From the NCBI GenBank assembly GCA_022653675.1, contig JALCST010000004.1, positions 62,001-126,000 of the forward strand: DNA of 64,000 nt, written 5' to 3'. A program made the position numbers and the translations under genes. Origin of the DNA: Bacteroidales bacterium. GTDB lineage: Bacteria; Bacteroidota; Bacteroidia; Bacteroidales; UBA932. A model generated the notes under the pieces. That model worked only from the letters and a program-made list of their open reading frames with translations. It did no database searches and was not told the DNA's origin. This document shows, one piece after another, positions 7,004 through 16,542 of the stretch (positions within the stretch are counted from its first letter, which is position 1; every line of letters starts with the position of its first letter).

Positions 7004-9004
7004 ATGAAATTCACAGTTAAAATTATGATTGGCTTAATTGGATTGGGAGTACTTTCTTCGTGCTCCAGTAAAAAATCTGAAAATTTTAAATATTCGGTCG
7101 ACGAATTCGCCGATATTGAAGTTCTCCGTTACAAAGTCCCGGGATGGGAAGCTCTTACGCTGCAGCAAAAGGAGTATGTCTACGATCTCAGCGAGGCTGC
7201 CAAATGGGGCCGTGACATCTTCTGGGACCAGAATTGTGCATATAACCTGAAGATACGAAAGATTCTCGAGACCATACTCGAGAACTACGATGGTGATGAG
7301 AAATGCGAAGATTACCAGAAATTTCTCGTATATGCGAAAAGGGTCTTTTTCAGCAGCGGAATACATCACCATTACGGCGAGCAGAAATTCATACCGGCTT
7401 GCGGTTCCGATTATTTCTCATCTTTGATGACCGCCGTCGGATGCAGTGACAGCCTTGAACGTGAGCTCATCCCTGTCATATTCGATCCCGACGTCCTTCC
7501 TTTCAAGAGATATCAGGGTACAGACAAGGATATAGTAAAGGCTTCCGCGGTGAATTTTTATGAAGGCGTCACTCAAAAAGAGGCCGAGCGGTTCTACGCC
7601 GACATGGAAGATCGCAATGATCCTCGTCCTGTCTCATATGGACTGAACAGCAAGTTGGTGAAGCGTAAAGGGAAAATTTACGAGGAAATATACAGTGAAG
7701 ACGGCCTTTACGGTCCGGCGATAAGCAAGATAATCGAATATCTTCAGAAAGCTTCTTCTGTCGCCGAAAACGATATACAGAGAGATATAATTGCTAAGCT
7801 GATAGATTATTATCGTACCGGCGACTTGCGCAAATGGGACGAATACAATATCGCTTGGGTACGCGACACCGCTTCGGTAGTGGATTTCGTCAACGGGTTC
7901 GTTGAGGATTACGAGGATCCCTTGAATCGTAAGGCTTCCTGGGAGGCCATAGTAGATTTCAAGGACCTTGCTGCTTCGGAGAGAACGGAAATAATCAGTT
8001 CGAACGCACAGTGGTTCGAAAACAATTCCCCTGTGGATCCACGTTTTCGCAAGGCGCATGTTAAGGGTGTTTCGGCCAAGGTCATTAATGTCGTCGTTCT
8101 TGCCGGTGACGAGTATCCCCCTACTGCAATCGGAATAAATCTTCCCAATGCGGACTGGATCCGCAAGGATTACGGCTCGAAATCCGTGACCATCGCCAAC
8201 ATTACGGAAGCTTATGACCTTGCTTCCGAGGAACATCCTAAAAGTGTCCTTAAAGAATTCTCATGGGATGAAAAGGAAGAGGATATATGCAGGAAATATG
8301 GCACGATAACTGACAATCTGCATACCGATTTGCACGAATGTCTTGGTCATGGTTCCGGACAATTGCTGCCGGGAGTCTCGCCGAATGCCCTCAGGGAATA
8401 CGGGTCAACTCTCGAAGAGGCGAGAGCTGACCTTTTCGCATTGTATTATCTTGCCGATCCGAAACTTGTTGAAATAGGACTTCTTGAAAATGGTGACGAA
8501 TACAAGGCCGAATACATGAATTATATACGTAATGGTATCATGACGCAGTTGAGCCGCATAAAACTTGGTGACAAGATCACGGAAGCCCACATGCAGAACC
8601 GCGCTCTTATCGCAAACTGGTGTTTCGAGCACGGAAAGGAAAACAATGTGATCGAACGAAAGATGCGTGGTGGCAAGACATATTTCGTCATCAACGATTT
8701 CAAGGCCCTGCGTGGATTGTTCGGAGATTTGCTGGCTGAGATCCAAAGGATCAAGTCGGAAGGTGACTACGAGGCGGGGAAAGCCCTCGTATTGAAGTAT
8801 GGAGTTGATATAGACTATAATTTGCACAAGGAAGTGCTCGAACGTTATGACGCTCTAGGATTGAAGCCATATAAGGGTTTTGTAAATCCGGATATAGTTC
8901 CGGTAAGGAACGCCGAAGGCGATATAATGGATTACAGGCTGGAATATTGCGACGACTTCGTAAAGCAGTCACTCGAATACGGCAGGGAATATTCTGCACT
9001 TTGA
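7004..9004 (+). CDS. Dipeptidyl peptidase III-like zinc peptidase (M49), lipoprotein
   Basis: Removes dipeptides from the N-termini of oligopeptides. The 666-aa product has the M49 zinc site HECLGH (HExxGH, about residue 445) and the downstream glutamate segment LEEARADLFALYY (about residue 472). The ATG at 7004 gives a lipoprotein signal ending in VLSSC; the residues after the Cys (SSKKSE) are not acidic, so it is more likely periplasm-facing. An earlier in-frame start at 6869 would overlap the divergent promoter and C11 gene. Together with the neighbouring C11 enzyme it suggests envelope peptide degradation. A strong inverted repeat follows the stop codon. Confidence 0.92.
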   Translation: MKFTVKIMIGLIGLGVLSSCSSKKSENFKYSVDEFADIEVLRYKVPGWEALTLQQKEYVYDLSEAAKWGRDIFWDQNCAYNLKIRKILETILENYDGDEKCEDYQKFLVYAKRVFFSSGIHHHYGEQKFIPACGSDYFSSLMTAVGCSDSLERELIPVIFDPDVLPFKRYQGTDKDIVKASAVNFYEGVTQKEAERFYADMEDRNDPRPVSYGLNSKLVKRKGKIYEEIYSEDGLYGPAISKIIEYLQKASSVAENDIQRDIIAKLIDYYRTGDLRKWDEYNIAWVRDTASVVDFVNGFVEDYEDPLNRKASWEAIVDFKDLAASERTEIISSNAQWFENNSPVDPRFRKAHVKGVSAKVINVVVLAGDEYPPTAIGINLPNADWIRKDYGSKSVTIANITEAYDLASEEHPKSVLKEFSWDEKEEDICRKYGTITDNLHTDLHECLGHGSGQLLPGVSPNALREYGSTLEEARADLFALYYLADPKLVEIGLLENGDEYKAEYMNYIRNGIMTQLSRIKLGDKITEAHMQNRALIANWCFEHGKENNVIERKMRGGKTYFVINDFKALRGLFGDLLAEIQRIKSEGDYEAGKALVLKYGVDIDYNLHKEVLERYDALGLKPYKGFVNPDIVPVRNAEGDIMDYRLEYCDDFVKQSLEYGREYSAL

Positions 9005-9040
9005 CGCAAAATCCAAGATTATAAACGGTTATTAAAAACA

Positions 9041-9071
9041 GGGGGGCATCCGGAATTTCCGGATGCCCCCC
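9041..9071. terminator. Terminator hairpin between convergent genes
   Basis: A near-perfect inverted repeat: 15-nt arms (GGGGGGCATCCGGAA and its complement) separated by one base. It lies between the M49 gene (plus) and the giant BACON gene (minus). The T-rich stretch follows only after a gap on the plus strand and there is an A-rich stretch before it (TTATTAAAAACA, read as T-rich on the minus strand), so it may terminate in both directions. Confidence 0.8.
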
Positions 9072-9112
9072 TGGCATTAGATTTTGGTTTTTACTGCGAC
9101 TTCATCGTAATA

Positions 9113-12100
9113 TCAATAACTGTATTGCGTTATGCTTACGGTACGTCTTACGATCTGGTCGCCGAGCGTTGCCTTAAGCAAGATGTATCCGGTCCTGGTA
9201 TATCCTGTATGGTTTTCGCTAGGCCAGAAACTGAAGATGTAATTGTAAGACCCCGTGTGAAAAGCTGTGAGATGGCAATTCATCCAATCGGTACTCCCTT
9301 CCCAGTAGATTGTTTCCATTATCAAGCTGCCGTTTGATGGAGAGACGGCGACAGGTATTGAAGTCCCATATGTGTTTGATGGATCCTGAATAAATTCGTA
9401 ACTGATCATCGAGATGCTCAGTTCTCCCATTCCGGACTGGGTGACGGTGAATACGGCCTGTTCCACATCGAGGTCGTTGCCGTACTCGATCACTATGGTT
9501 GCAGTGCGGTCGTCTGCACCGGTATTGGCGCTCGACGTTTCAAGTCTCAGGAAATCGGATATAGACTCGTCGGGATTGATCGTTTCCTTGCTTAGGGTAG
9601 CGCTCAGCCAGTCGGCTCCGCTGTTGCTCTGTATCCTGGCTCTCGTGACATTCCTGGTGCTTGCATCAACGTTTAGCGTGGCCGATGCAGCTTGGTCGAG
9701 GAATACCGAATTGGTGGTGAAATTGAGGTAAGGAGCTGTCCTGGCACCCTGGTAAACCTGAACGGTCCTGTATATCGTCTCTCCCCCATTGGAAGCTTCC
9801 AGTACGAAATATCCCGTGCGAGGATAGGATGTATCGTTCTCATCCACAGTGAATGCTAATCCGGAGGAACTTGGTGTGCCCGAGAAGCCGATCCAGCTGG
9901 CACGTGAAGTTGCAATATAGGATGAGGCGTCTCCGTTTGCGTATGCGTAGACGGTCTGCGAACTGTAATCCAGATGGAATTCCGTTGAGTAGAAGTCGTA
10001 AGTCGGAGATCCTACACCATCCTGAGTTACCCTGAATGCGGTCTGCTCCACTTCGAGGTCGTTGCCGTATTCCAGCACCACAAGTGCGCTGCGGCTTTCG
10101 GCCGAGGTGTTCTCGCTCATGGAGAGATAAATCGTGTGCGAGCCGTCCGACAGGTCGTCATCTAAAGGCGGATCTACTGACAACCATCCGCTGCCGGAGT
10201 TGGAAAGAACCTCGATCCTCTTGACATTACTTGAAATGGACGAGAGTGTCGTACTGTCTACCGCCGATGAAGAAAATTCCAGTGATCCGGCGCCAAGTTG
10301 CAGATAAGGGGCCGTCTTGCAGCCTTGGAATACGCGTATGGTCCTGTAGATCGTTTCGTCGCCGTTTACGACCTTGACGAGAACGTATGAACTGCGAGGG
10401 TACTCGGTACCATTGGCATCGACATGGAATGTCACTTCCTTGTTGGCCGAGACATAATTTACGTTGTTGATCCATGATGCATCGGAACTTACGGTAAACG
10501 TACCGTTGGCGTCGGTCATGTATGCGGTCACATCCTGGTCGCTCCAGTCAAGATAGTATTCGAGATTGGCGAAGTCAGCGACAGGAGAGCCTACACCGTT
10601 CTGTACGACGTTGAACTCGGTCTTTTCGACTTCGAGCTCGTTGCCGTATTCGAGGACTATTGTGCCGGAGCGCACCCCTGATCCGTAATTCTGGGAAGCG
10701 TTCAGGGTAAGGGTGATCGTCGAACCGTCGGTTATGTTTTCTATGGCGGAAGGAGTCACGCTCAGCCATGTCGTGGTTGAGGAACCGTCGTAAGACTGGC
10801 AGTCTACGCTCTGTACCCTTACCATGTTGACATTCTTCATCGAAGAAATGGAGAACGTCTGTGTAAGGCCGGTTCCGCTCGGAGGGAAGTAGGTCATCCC
10901 GCTAGGGAGTTCGAGATAAGGGGCGGTCTTTGCGCTTTGATAAACGTGGACGGTCTGGTAGACGATTTCGTCGCCGCGCTTTATGCTCAGTACGAAGAAT
11001 GCGTTGCGAGGATATTCGTCCAGATTCTCGTCTACATGGAATGCCAATGTACCCTCGCCGACGGATATGTTCGAAACCCACGATTCGTTCGGCTGTTCGT
11101 AAACCGATACTGTCGTATTCAGCGAAGGATAAATATTTATCAGAGGATTCTGTTCCTCGTAATCCAGGTAGAAGTCGCTCTTATCCATAAGCAGGTAAGG
11201 CGATCCTGTGCCCAATTGCGTTACATCCACCGTAAAGTACTGGTACTGGCCGTTCTTCTCGACGAGGATACCCACCTGGCCATCGCGCGAGTCTGCATGG
11301 TTGTTGGCCGTTGCGTTCAGTACTATCTGGTATGTGCCTTCCGCAGTGTTGCCATTGGCTGATTTGATGGTGAGCCAATCGACGCTGCTGTACGGGGTGA
11401 CTGTCGTGGAAGCTTCCACACCCTCGAAGTTGACGGTGTAGTCGTCTCCGGTTACGCCTGCATAAGGCATCTGTACGAAGTCGCACAGCAGAACGGCCTC
11501 AGGGCCGTCTGTGCCGGGTTGCACGATCCCTATCTTGTAGAACGACTGGTCGTCCCCATTCGTTAGCGACATTAGGATATACCCCGTGCGTTCGGATGTG
11601 GTATTGTTGGCTGCGACTGCGATTCCAATTTCGCCTTCTCCGTCGGAATCGTATGAATAGGCGGCATCTGCAACGGGAGCCGTAATCCAATCGGGTACCG
11701 ATACCACGGTGGCTGTGGTCAATGCGTTGGATACATAGTGGGCGGTGATTGTGTCTGCTGCCTGGGATGCACTATATGTGGTCTGGTCGGTGGCGAAATA
11801 TATCCCGCCGCTTCCGGGCTGGGTTACGGTCACCTTGGAAACGGCAGTCTCTCCGGAACGCGTAGCAATGATCGAGAAGATGCCGCTTCGTGAGGATTCC
11901 CCGGGATTGACCGTTGTAGCCGTTACGGTTACCCAGCCTGAATTATACGATAAGTCGAACCAGTCGTGGTCATCCGCATCAAGGGTTAACGATGTCTCGG
12001 GACTGGTATTTAACCCTTCTACCGGAACCAATGCCGACGAACCGGCCGCATTTGGCAGTGTTACCATATCTACCACAGGAGATGCTACCGGACCATCCGC

Positions 12101-15100
12101 TGAGCCTTGCGTTATTTTAATATTATAACTGTTTATGGATACTGTTTCGTTATGAGAAAAGATCAATAACTGTATTTTCTTCGGAGATACGGTTCGATTC
12201 TCATTGAATTCCACTCGCAGATAATATATATTAGTGCCTTGATTTGGATGTATCAGGTATGCATATGATACGGCCCCGTCCGGATCGTTGACATACTCGT
12301 AATTGTAATGCATGTCGTAGTAAAATTCAGGAGTCGCGGAATTAAGAGTCAATAACGGAATCAATATCTCATGGGTGTTCCAGGCAATGCTGTAATCCCG
12401 ACATGCGAATACCAGTGCGGGGTCTCCCGAGCCGAGCTGGATTACCTTCAGATTGTATATGTACTGAGTTTCATCTCCTTTGACGGCCTTGACCGTGATG
12501 AGTGCAGTGCGACTTTCCTCGTCTCTGTTTCGATCCGCCATTACCTGGATCTGATCATCCACTACCTGCGCCATAAGCCATTGGGTTTCCTGGGTGATAT
12601 CGATCGTTACAGTGGTAGCGGCATCAATTCCGGAAAGGTCGAACGCATATCCGTAATAATCGTAAATCTCATCCATCGGAAGCGTAAGGGTAGTCTGTAG
12701 TACGGTTACGTCCGGACCATCAATGCCGAATTGAGTTATGCTTATCGTATAGAACGTTATGTCGTCGCCATTTGTGGCTTTCAGTATAATGTCGCCGGTG
12801 CGTGTGTCGCCTGTGGCGTCATTTGCCGTCAGGGAGATCTGTACTTCGTCGCCGCCTTCGCCTGCAGTGGTGATCCATGAAGGACAAGAGTAGTATGTCC
12901 AATTGGTGCCGTTGTCCTTAATAACCGGAATCTCGAACAGAGTGACGGCATCATGGCCGAACTGGTAGTCGTTGCCGGAAAGTTCCAGAGCTGCGCTGCC
13001 GGTTCCGAGCTGTATGACGTGGAAGTTCAGTATCTGTGTCTGCCCGCCCTTGGTGGCGAGTACGGATATCTTTCCTTCGCGCTTGCTTGCAGATGTGTTC
13101 TCGTAAGTGGAGAATATTATCCTGTCATAGTCTGTGCTGAAATATGGAATGGCCCAATCGTATTGGTAAGTAAACACAACTTGGGTCTCTGCATCCACCC
13201 CTGACATAGGGATATAATATCCGTCGGCGATGGTGACTGGATTTGCAGGAAGGACTATAGTGTCATATGCTAATGATACGTCTGGCCCGTTCATGCCCAA
13301 TTGTGTGACTGAAATGGTATATTCTGTTTCATCGTCGCCGTTGCAGGCGCGCATTATTATGGTTCCCTTGCGCAGGTCTGTGACTTCGTTCTCAGGAATG
13401 GATATTTTCATAGCCGTTGTGCCGGCATTGTCAATAGACATCCATGAAGGAGCTGCGACGACAGAATATCTGGTGCCGCTTACCATTGTAATTGGAATTA
13501 CGAAGTCTGTCACGGCTTTGTAAGAGAATGTGTAGGTAGTCAGTGCGAGTATCAGTTGTGCATCACCCTTGCCAGGTTGCGTAACCAATACCGAGATGAC
13601 CTGCTGCTCGCCAGCCCTTTGGGCTATTACGCTTACGACAGCTGTGCGCTTGTTTGAAGAGGTGTTCTCCTGCGTACTGAAACTGAGGTTGCCTGCATCA
13701 GTGATTATTCCCTCAATCCAATCAGCCGTACTGGATGTGGTGAGAGAAGTTGCGGCATCTACGCCTGTCAAAGCTACGTCGTAACCTTCTGTACAGGTTA
13801 TGGCGGCATTTGGAACGGTTATGGATGCAACGGCCGCAGTTACGTTCGGCCCGTTCATGCCGAGTTGCTTGACGGAAATGCAGTACTGGGTTTCGTCGCT
13901 GCCGTTTACAGCCTTCAGTATGATCACGCCGCTGCGGGAGTCGGTAGTGCTTTCGTTGGATGCGACGGAAATCTTCATAACGGCCGTGCCGTCGTCGGAA
14001 ACCGTAATCCAGTCCGGGTTTGACGCTACGGCATATGTCGTCGTCCCTACCGCGGTGACTGGTATTTCAAACGGGTTGACCGCCTTCGGACCGAATGTAT
14101 AACTGGTGACGGCGATCCTCAGTTCGGCACTTCCCTTGCCCGGTTGAACTACCTCGAACGAAACTATTTGCTGCTCTCCTCCGCGCATAGCCACTACGGA
14201 TATGGTAGCGGTACGCTTGCCGGAGGCCGTATTTTCTTCGGCCGCCAATGCGATCGAGTTCTTAGAACTGTTTACGATGCCTTTTACCCATGGTTGATCG
14301 CTTGATACGTCCAGGGTAGTGGAAGCATCGGCGCCGGTGACTGTCACGGTGTAGCCTTCGGTACCCGAAGTAGCCGTCCCAGGTATTATTATTTCGTTTT
14401 GTCCCAAAGTTATGGAAGGAGCTTCCAATCCCTTCTGCAAAGTATTTATCACGTAGTATGCATAGTCGTCGCCATTTTTGGCCAGTATTATGATATCGCC
14501 GGAACGGCTGTCGGCGTCGGGATTCGATGCTACTGTCGCCTTGATGCTGGCGGGAGAGGAGCACGATGCCGTCGCTATCCAGTCCGGAGTGCCGATTACT
14601 TCATAACCGGACCCGTTCATGGCTTCGACAGGTATTACGTAAGTTCCGCCCGCCTGGTCGAATGTATAGTAATTTTCGGCTACGAGAAGTTCTGCGCTGC
14701 CGGTGCCGCTCTGCGTTACATCGATAGGGATCAATTGGGTTTCGCCACCGCGGGTAGCGACAACCGTGATCTGTGTGAAACGAGACGATGATGACATGTT
14801 GGCTGATGCCATGAAGCTTACGGTATCTTTATCATCCGAGAACTTGACGGACAACCAGCTTACCGGAACGACCGCAGAAATTGAAGTGTTGCCGTTTGCT
14901 CCTGTTAGTGCTACGAAATAGCCGTTCCCTGCAGTCGTGCCTTCGTGAGGAAGGATTATCGAATTGGAAAGAGCCTCCACGTCAGGGGCGCTTACACCTG
15001 CCTGGATGAGTGAAATCGCTCCGTAAACCATCTGGTCACCTACCTTTGCAGGGACGAGAATGGTCGTGGTGCGGGCGTAGGCACCTGTGTTTGCTGCGAC

Positions 15101-16510
15101 GCTTACCTTCAGGGAAGCGTTTATGCCGAAGCTGTTGGCGCCGGATGTACACTCGACGGTAGCCCAAGAGCCTTCCGCCACATAAGCTGAAACGTATGCC
15201 TGGGCGGCGTTCACGAACAGGTCGGTGGAAAGTCCGCCGCCATCCGCCCCTATGGAAAGCGAAGATGATGATATAGTTACGGTGTAGGAACCTACGCCTT
15301 CCTGATATACGCTGACCGGATAGACCATGGTCTCTTCGCCGAGTTTGGCAATGATGCCCAATACGGCTGAACGGGAATCGGCACTTGCATTAGGCTGTAC
15401 GTCGAATGTGATCATGTGCCCGGTTTCGTTGACGGACATGTTTGTAATCCATGAAGGATATTCGTCGTCCACGCTTACGCTTATGCCTTCGGAAACCGGA
15501 ATGTAGCCTACGACTACGCTTTGAGTCTGGTTTGACTGGCTTCCGCTGAAACTTCCGAGAGAAACGTTGCTCTTCAGTATCGTCAATTCGGGATCGCCCA
15601 GTCCAGCCTGGTAAACCTGTATCTGTTTGCATACCGTCGTGCCTTTCACGACGCCGTATACGTTCACGATGCATATTCTGGACGAATTATCGGTATTTGG
15701 AGAAGCGGTTATGGTTACCACACCGTCGGAATAACTGGCGTCGCACCATTCGAAATCGCTTGTCGCGGACACGTCGCCCGTGATGTTGGTGATTACCGGA
15801 ACGGTTACGCTTCCTCCCTCCGCCTTGAAGCTTGTTCCGGAAGAGGTGACGTTCAACACGGCGATCCCGCTTGAGAGTTGCTTGATGGAAACATCCTCCA
15901 TTATGCGTTCGTCGCCTTCTCCGGCTATGACAACGATGTTGCCGGTACGGTCTTCGCTATGGCTTGTGTTCTCAGCTATGGTAACCTTGACGATGCCGTT
16001 GCCGTTGCCCGTCGTCTTGTCGACGGTAGCCCACGAAGCTACGCTCGATACCGTCCAATCCGTGTTGGAAGAGACTGCGAACGCCACTGAAGCGGCTTCG
16101 TTGCCGACGGTGATCTCCTTCGGTGAGACGAGAAGTATTCCATTGCGGGCGCCCTGCGTCACGTTTATTGTAGTATTCGTTGATTTGGATCCGTCGGTCG
16201 CTACTGTAATTACCGCGCTTCTTTCCTGTGTGGTTGCGCAAGCTTCTATCATGACCTGTACCTTCTTGGTTCCGTTGCCGGATACCGGGGAAATGGTACA
16301 CCATGAAGAATTGCTCGAAGCGGTCCATTCTGCATTAGACATGATGGTCATAGTGATATTCTGAGCATCACATCCTGTACGTATTGTGCTCTTGGAAACC
16401 GAGACCATCGGCGGTTGGCTTGTAACGCAGCTGACAAGTCCCGTTACCAAAATCACGGTAAACAACAGCGGCGCAACCCCCTTAAGCTTAAACGATCTTA
16501 AATTATTCAT
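9113..16510 (-). CDS. Giant tandem-BACON-domain lipoprotein (2,465 aa)
   Basis: A surface-type protein built almost wholly of BACON (Bacteroidetes-associated carbohydrate-binding often N-terminal) Ig-like modules. After a lipoprotein signal (FTVILVTGLVSC) I count 25 modules of about 90-100 aa, each with a conserved Trp (SWCT, DWTV...SWAT, PDWI), a central R(T/S)G or R(T/S)A segment, G(D/E)E, and a terminal strand of the type VxVTQxGxG. No enzymatic domain is visible, nor a type IX secretion tail. Modules 6-13 alternate between two subtypes ending PGTGSA and QLGMNGP; modules 19-24 use another alternating pair (KTAPYL / VGSP). It is the last gene of a four-gene operon, 32 nt after the OmpA/TPR gene, and is collinear over about 18 modules with the first giant gene. 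BACON modules have been proposed to bind glycans or mucin and act as spacers in glycosidases; binding is not shown by the sequence. Confidence 0.9.
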   Translation of the reverse strand: MNNLRSFKLKGVAPLLFTVILVTGLVSCVTSQPPMVSVSKSTIRTGCDAQNITMTIMSNAEWTASSNSSWCTISPVSGNGTKKVQVMIEACATTQERSAVITVATDGSKSTNTTINVTQGARNGILLVSPKEITVGNEAASVAFAVSSNTDWTVSSVASWATVDKTTGNGNGIVKVTIAENTSHSEDRTGNIVVIAGEGDERIMEDVSIKQLSSGIAVLNVTSSGTSFKAEGGSVTVPVITNITGDVSATSDFEWCDASYSDGVVTITASPNTDNSSRICIVNVYGVVKGTTVCKQIQVYQAGLGDPELTILKSNVSLGSFSGSQSNQTQSVVVGYIPVSEGISVSVDDEYPSWITNMSVNETGHMITFDVQPNASADSRSAVLGIIAKLGEETMVYPVSVYQEGVGSYTVTISSSSLSIGADGGGLSTDLFVNAAQAYVSAYVAEGSWATVECTSGANSFGINASLKVSVAANTGAYARTTTILVPAKVGDQMVYGAISLIQAGVSAPDVEALSNSIILPHEGTTAGNGYFVALTGANGNTSISAVVPVSWLSVKFSDDKDTVSFMASANMSSSSRFTQITVVATRGGETQLIPIDVTQSGTGSAELLVAENYYTFDQAGGTYVIPVEAMNGSGYEVIGTPDWIATASCSSPASIKATVASNPDADSRSGDIIILAKNGDDYAYYVINTLQKGLEAPSITLGQNEIIIPGTATSGTEGYTVTVTGADASTTLDVSSDQPWVKGIVNSSKNSIALAAEENTASGKRTATISVVAMRGGEQQIVSFEVVQPGKGSAELRIAVTSYTFGPKAVNPFEIPVTAVGTTTYAVASNPDWITVSDDGTAVMKISVASNESTTDSRSGVIILKAVNGSDETQYCISVKQLGMNGPNVTAAVASITVPNAAITCTEGYDVALTGVDAATSLTTSSTADWIEGIITDAGNLSFSTQENTSSNKRTAVVSVIAQRAGEQQVISVLVTQPGKGDAQLILALTTYTFSYKAVTDFVIPITMVSGTRYSVVAAPSWMSIDNAGTTAMKISIPENEVTDLRKGTIIMRACNGDDETEYTISVTQLGMNGPDVSLAYDTIVLPANPVTIADGYYIPMSGVDAETQVVFTYQYDWAIPYFSTDYDRIIFSTYENTSASKREGKISVLATKGGQTQILNFHVIQLGTGSAALELSGNDYQFGHDAVTLFEIPVIKDNGTNWTYYSCPSWITTAGEGGDEVQISLTANDATGDTRTGDIILKATNGDDITFYTISITQFGIDGPDVTVLQTTLTLPMDEIYDYYGYAFDLSGIDAATTVTIDITQETQWLMAQVVDDQIQVMADRNRDEESRTALITVKAVKGDETQYIYNLKVIQLGSGDPALVFACRDYSIAWNTHEILIPLLTLNSATPEFYYDMHYNYEYVNDPDGAVSYAYLIHPNQGTNIYYLRVEFNENRTVSPKKIQLLIFSHNETVSINSYNIKITQGSADGPVASPVVDMVTLPNAAGSSALVPVEGLNTSPETSLTLDADDHDWFDLSYNSGWVTVTATTVNPGESSRSGIFSIIATRSGETAVSKVTVTQPGSGGIYFATDQTTYSASQAADTITAHYVSNALTTATVVSVPDWITAPVADAAYSYDSDGEGEIGIAVAANNTTSERTGYILMSLTNGDDQSFYKIGIVQPGTDGPEAVLLCDFVQMPYAGVTGDDYTVNFEGVEASTTVTPYSSVDWLTIKSANGNTAEGTYQIVLNATANNHADSRDGQVGILVEKNGQYQYFTVDVTQLGTGSPYLLMDKSDFYLDYEEQNPLINIYPSLNTTVSVYEQPNESWVSNISVGEGTLAFHVDENLDEYPRNAFFVLSIKRGDEIVYQTVHVYQSAKTAPYLELPSGMTYFPPSGTGLTQTFSISSMKNVNMVRVQSVDCQSYDGSSTTTWLSVTPSAIENITDGSTITLTLNASQNYGSGVRSGTIVLEYGNELEVEKTEFNVVQNGVGSPVADFANLEYYLDWSDQDVTAYMTDANGTFTVSSDASWINNVNYVSANKEVTFHVDANGTEYPRSSYVLVKVVNGDETIYRTIRVFQGCKTAPYLQLGAGSLEFSSSAVDSTTLSSISSNVKRIEVLSNSGSGWLSVDPPLDDDLSDGSHTIYLSMSENTSAESRSALVVLEYGNDLEVEQTAFRVTQDGVGSPTYDFYSTEFHLDYSSQTVYAYANGDASSYIATSRASWIGFSGTPSSSGLAFTVDENDTSYPRTGYFVLEASNGGETIYRTVQVYQGARTAPYLNFTTNSVFLDQAASATLNVDASTRNVTRARIQSNSGADWLSATLSKETINPDESISDFLRLETSSANTGADDRTATIVIEYGNDLDVEQAVFTVTQSGMGELSISMISYEFIQDPSNTYGTSIPVAVSPSNGSLIMETIYWEGSTDWMNCHLTAFHTGSYNYIFSFWPSENHTGYTRTGYILLKATLGDQIVRRTVSITQYSY

Positions 16511-16542
16511 AGTCTTATTTGTGTTTTCAATGTTTGAAGAAG

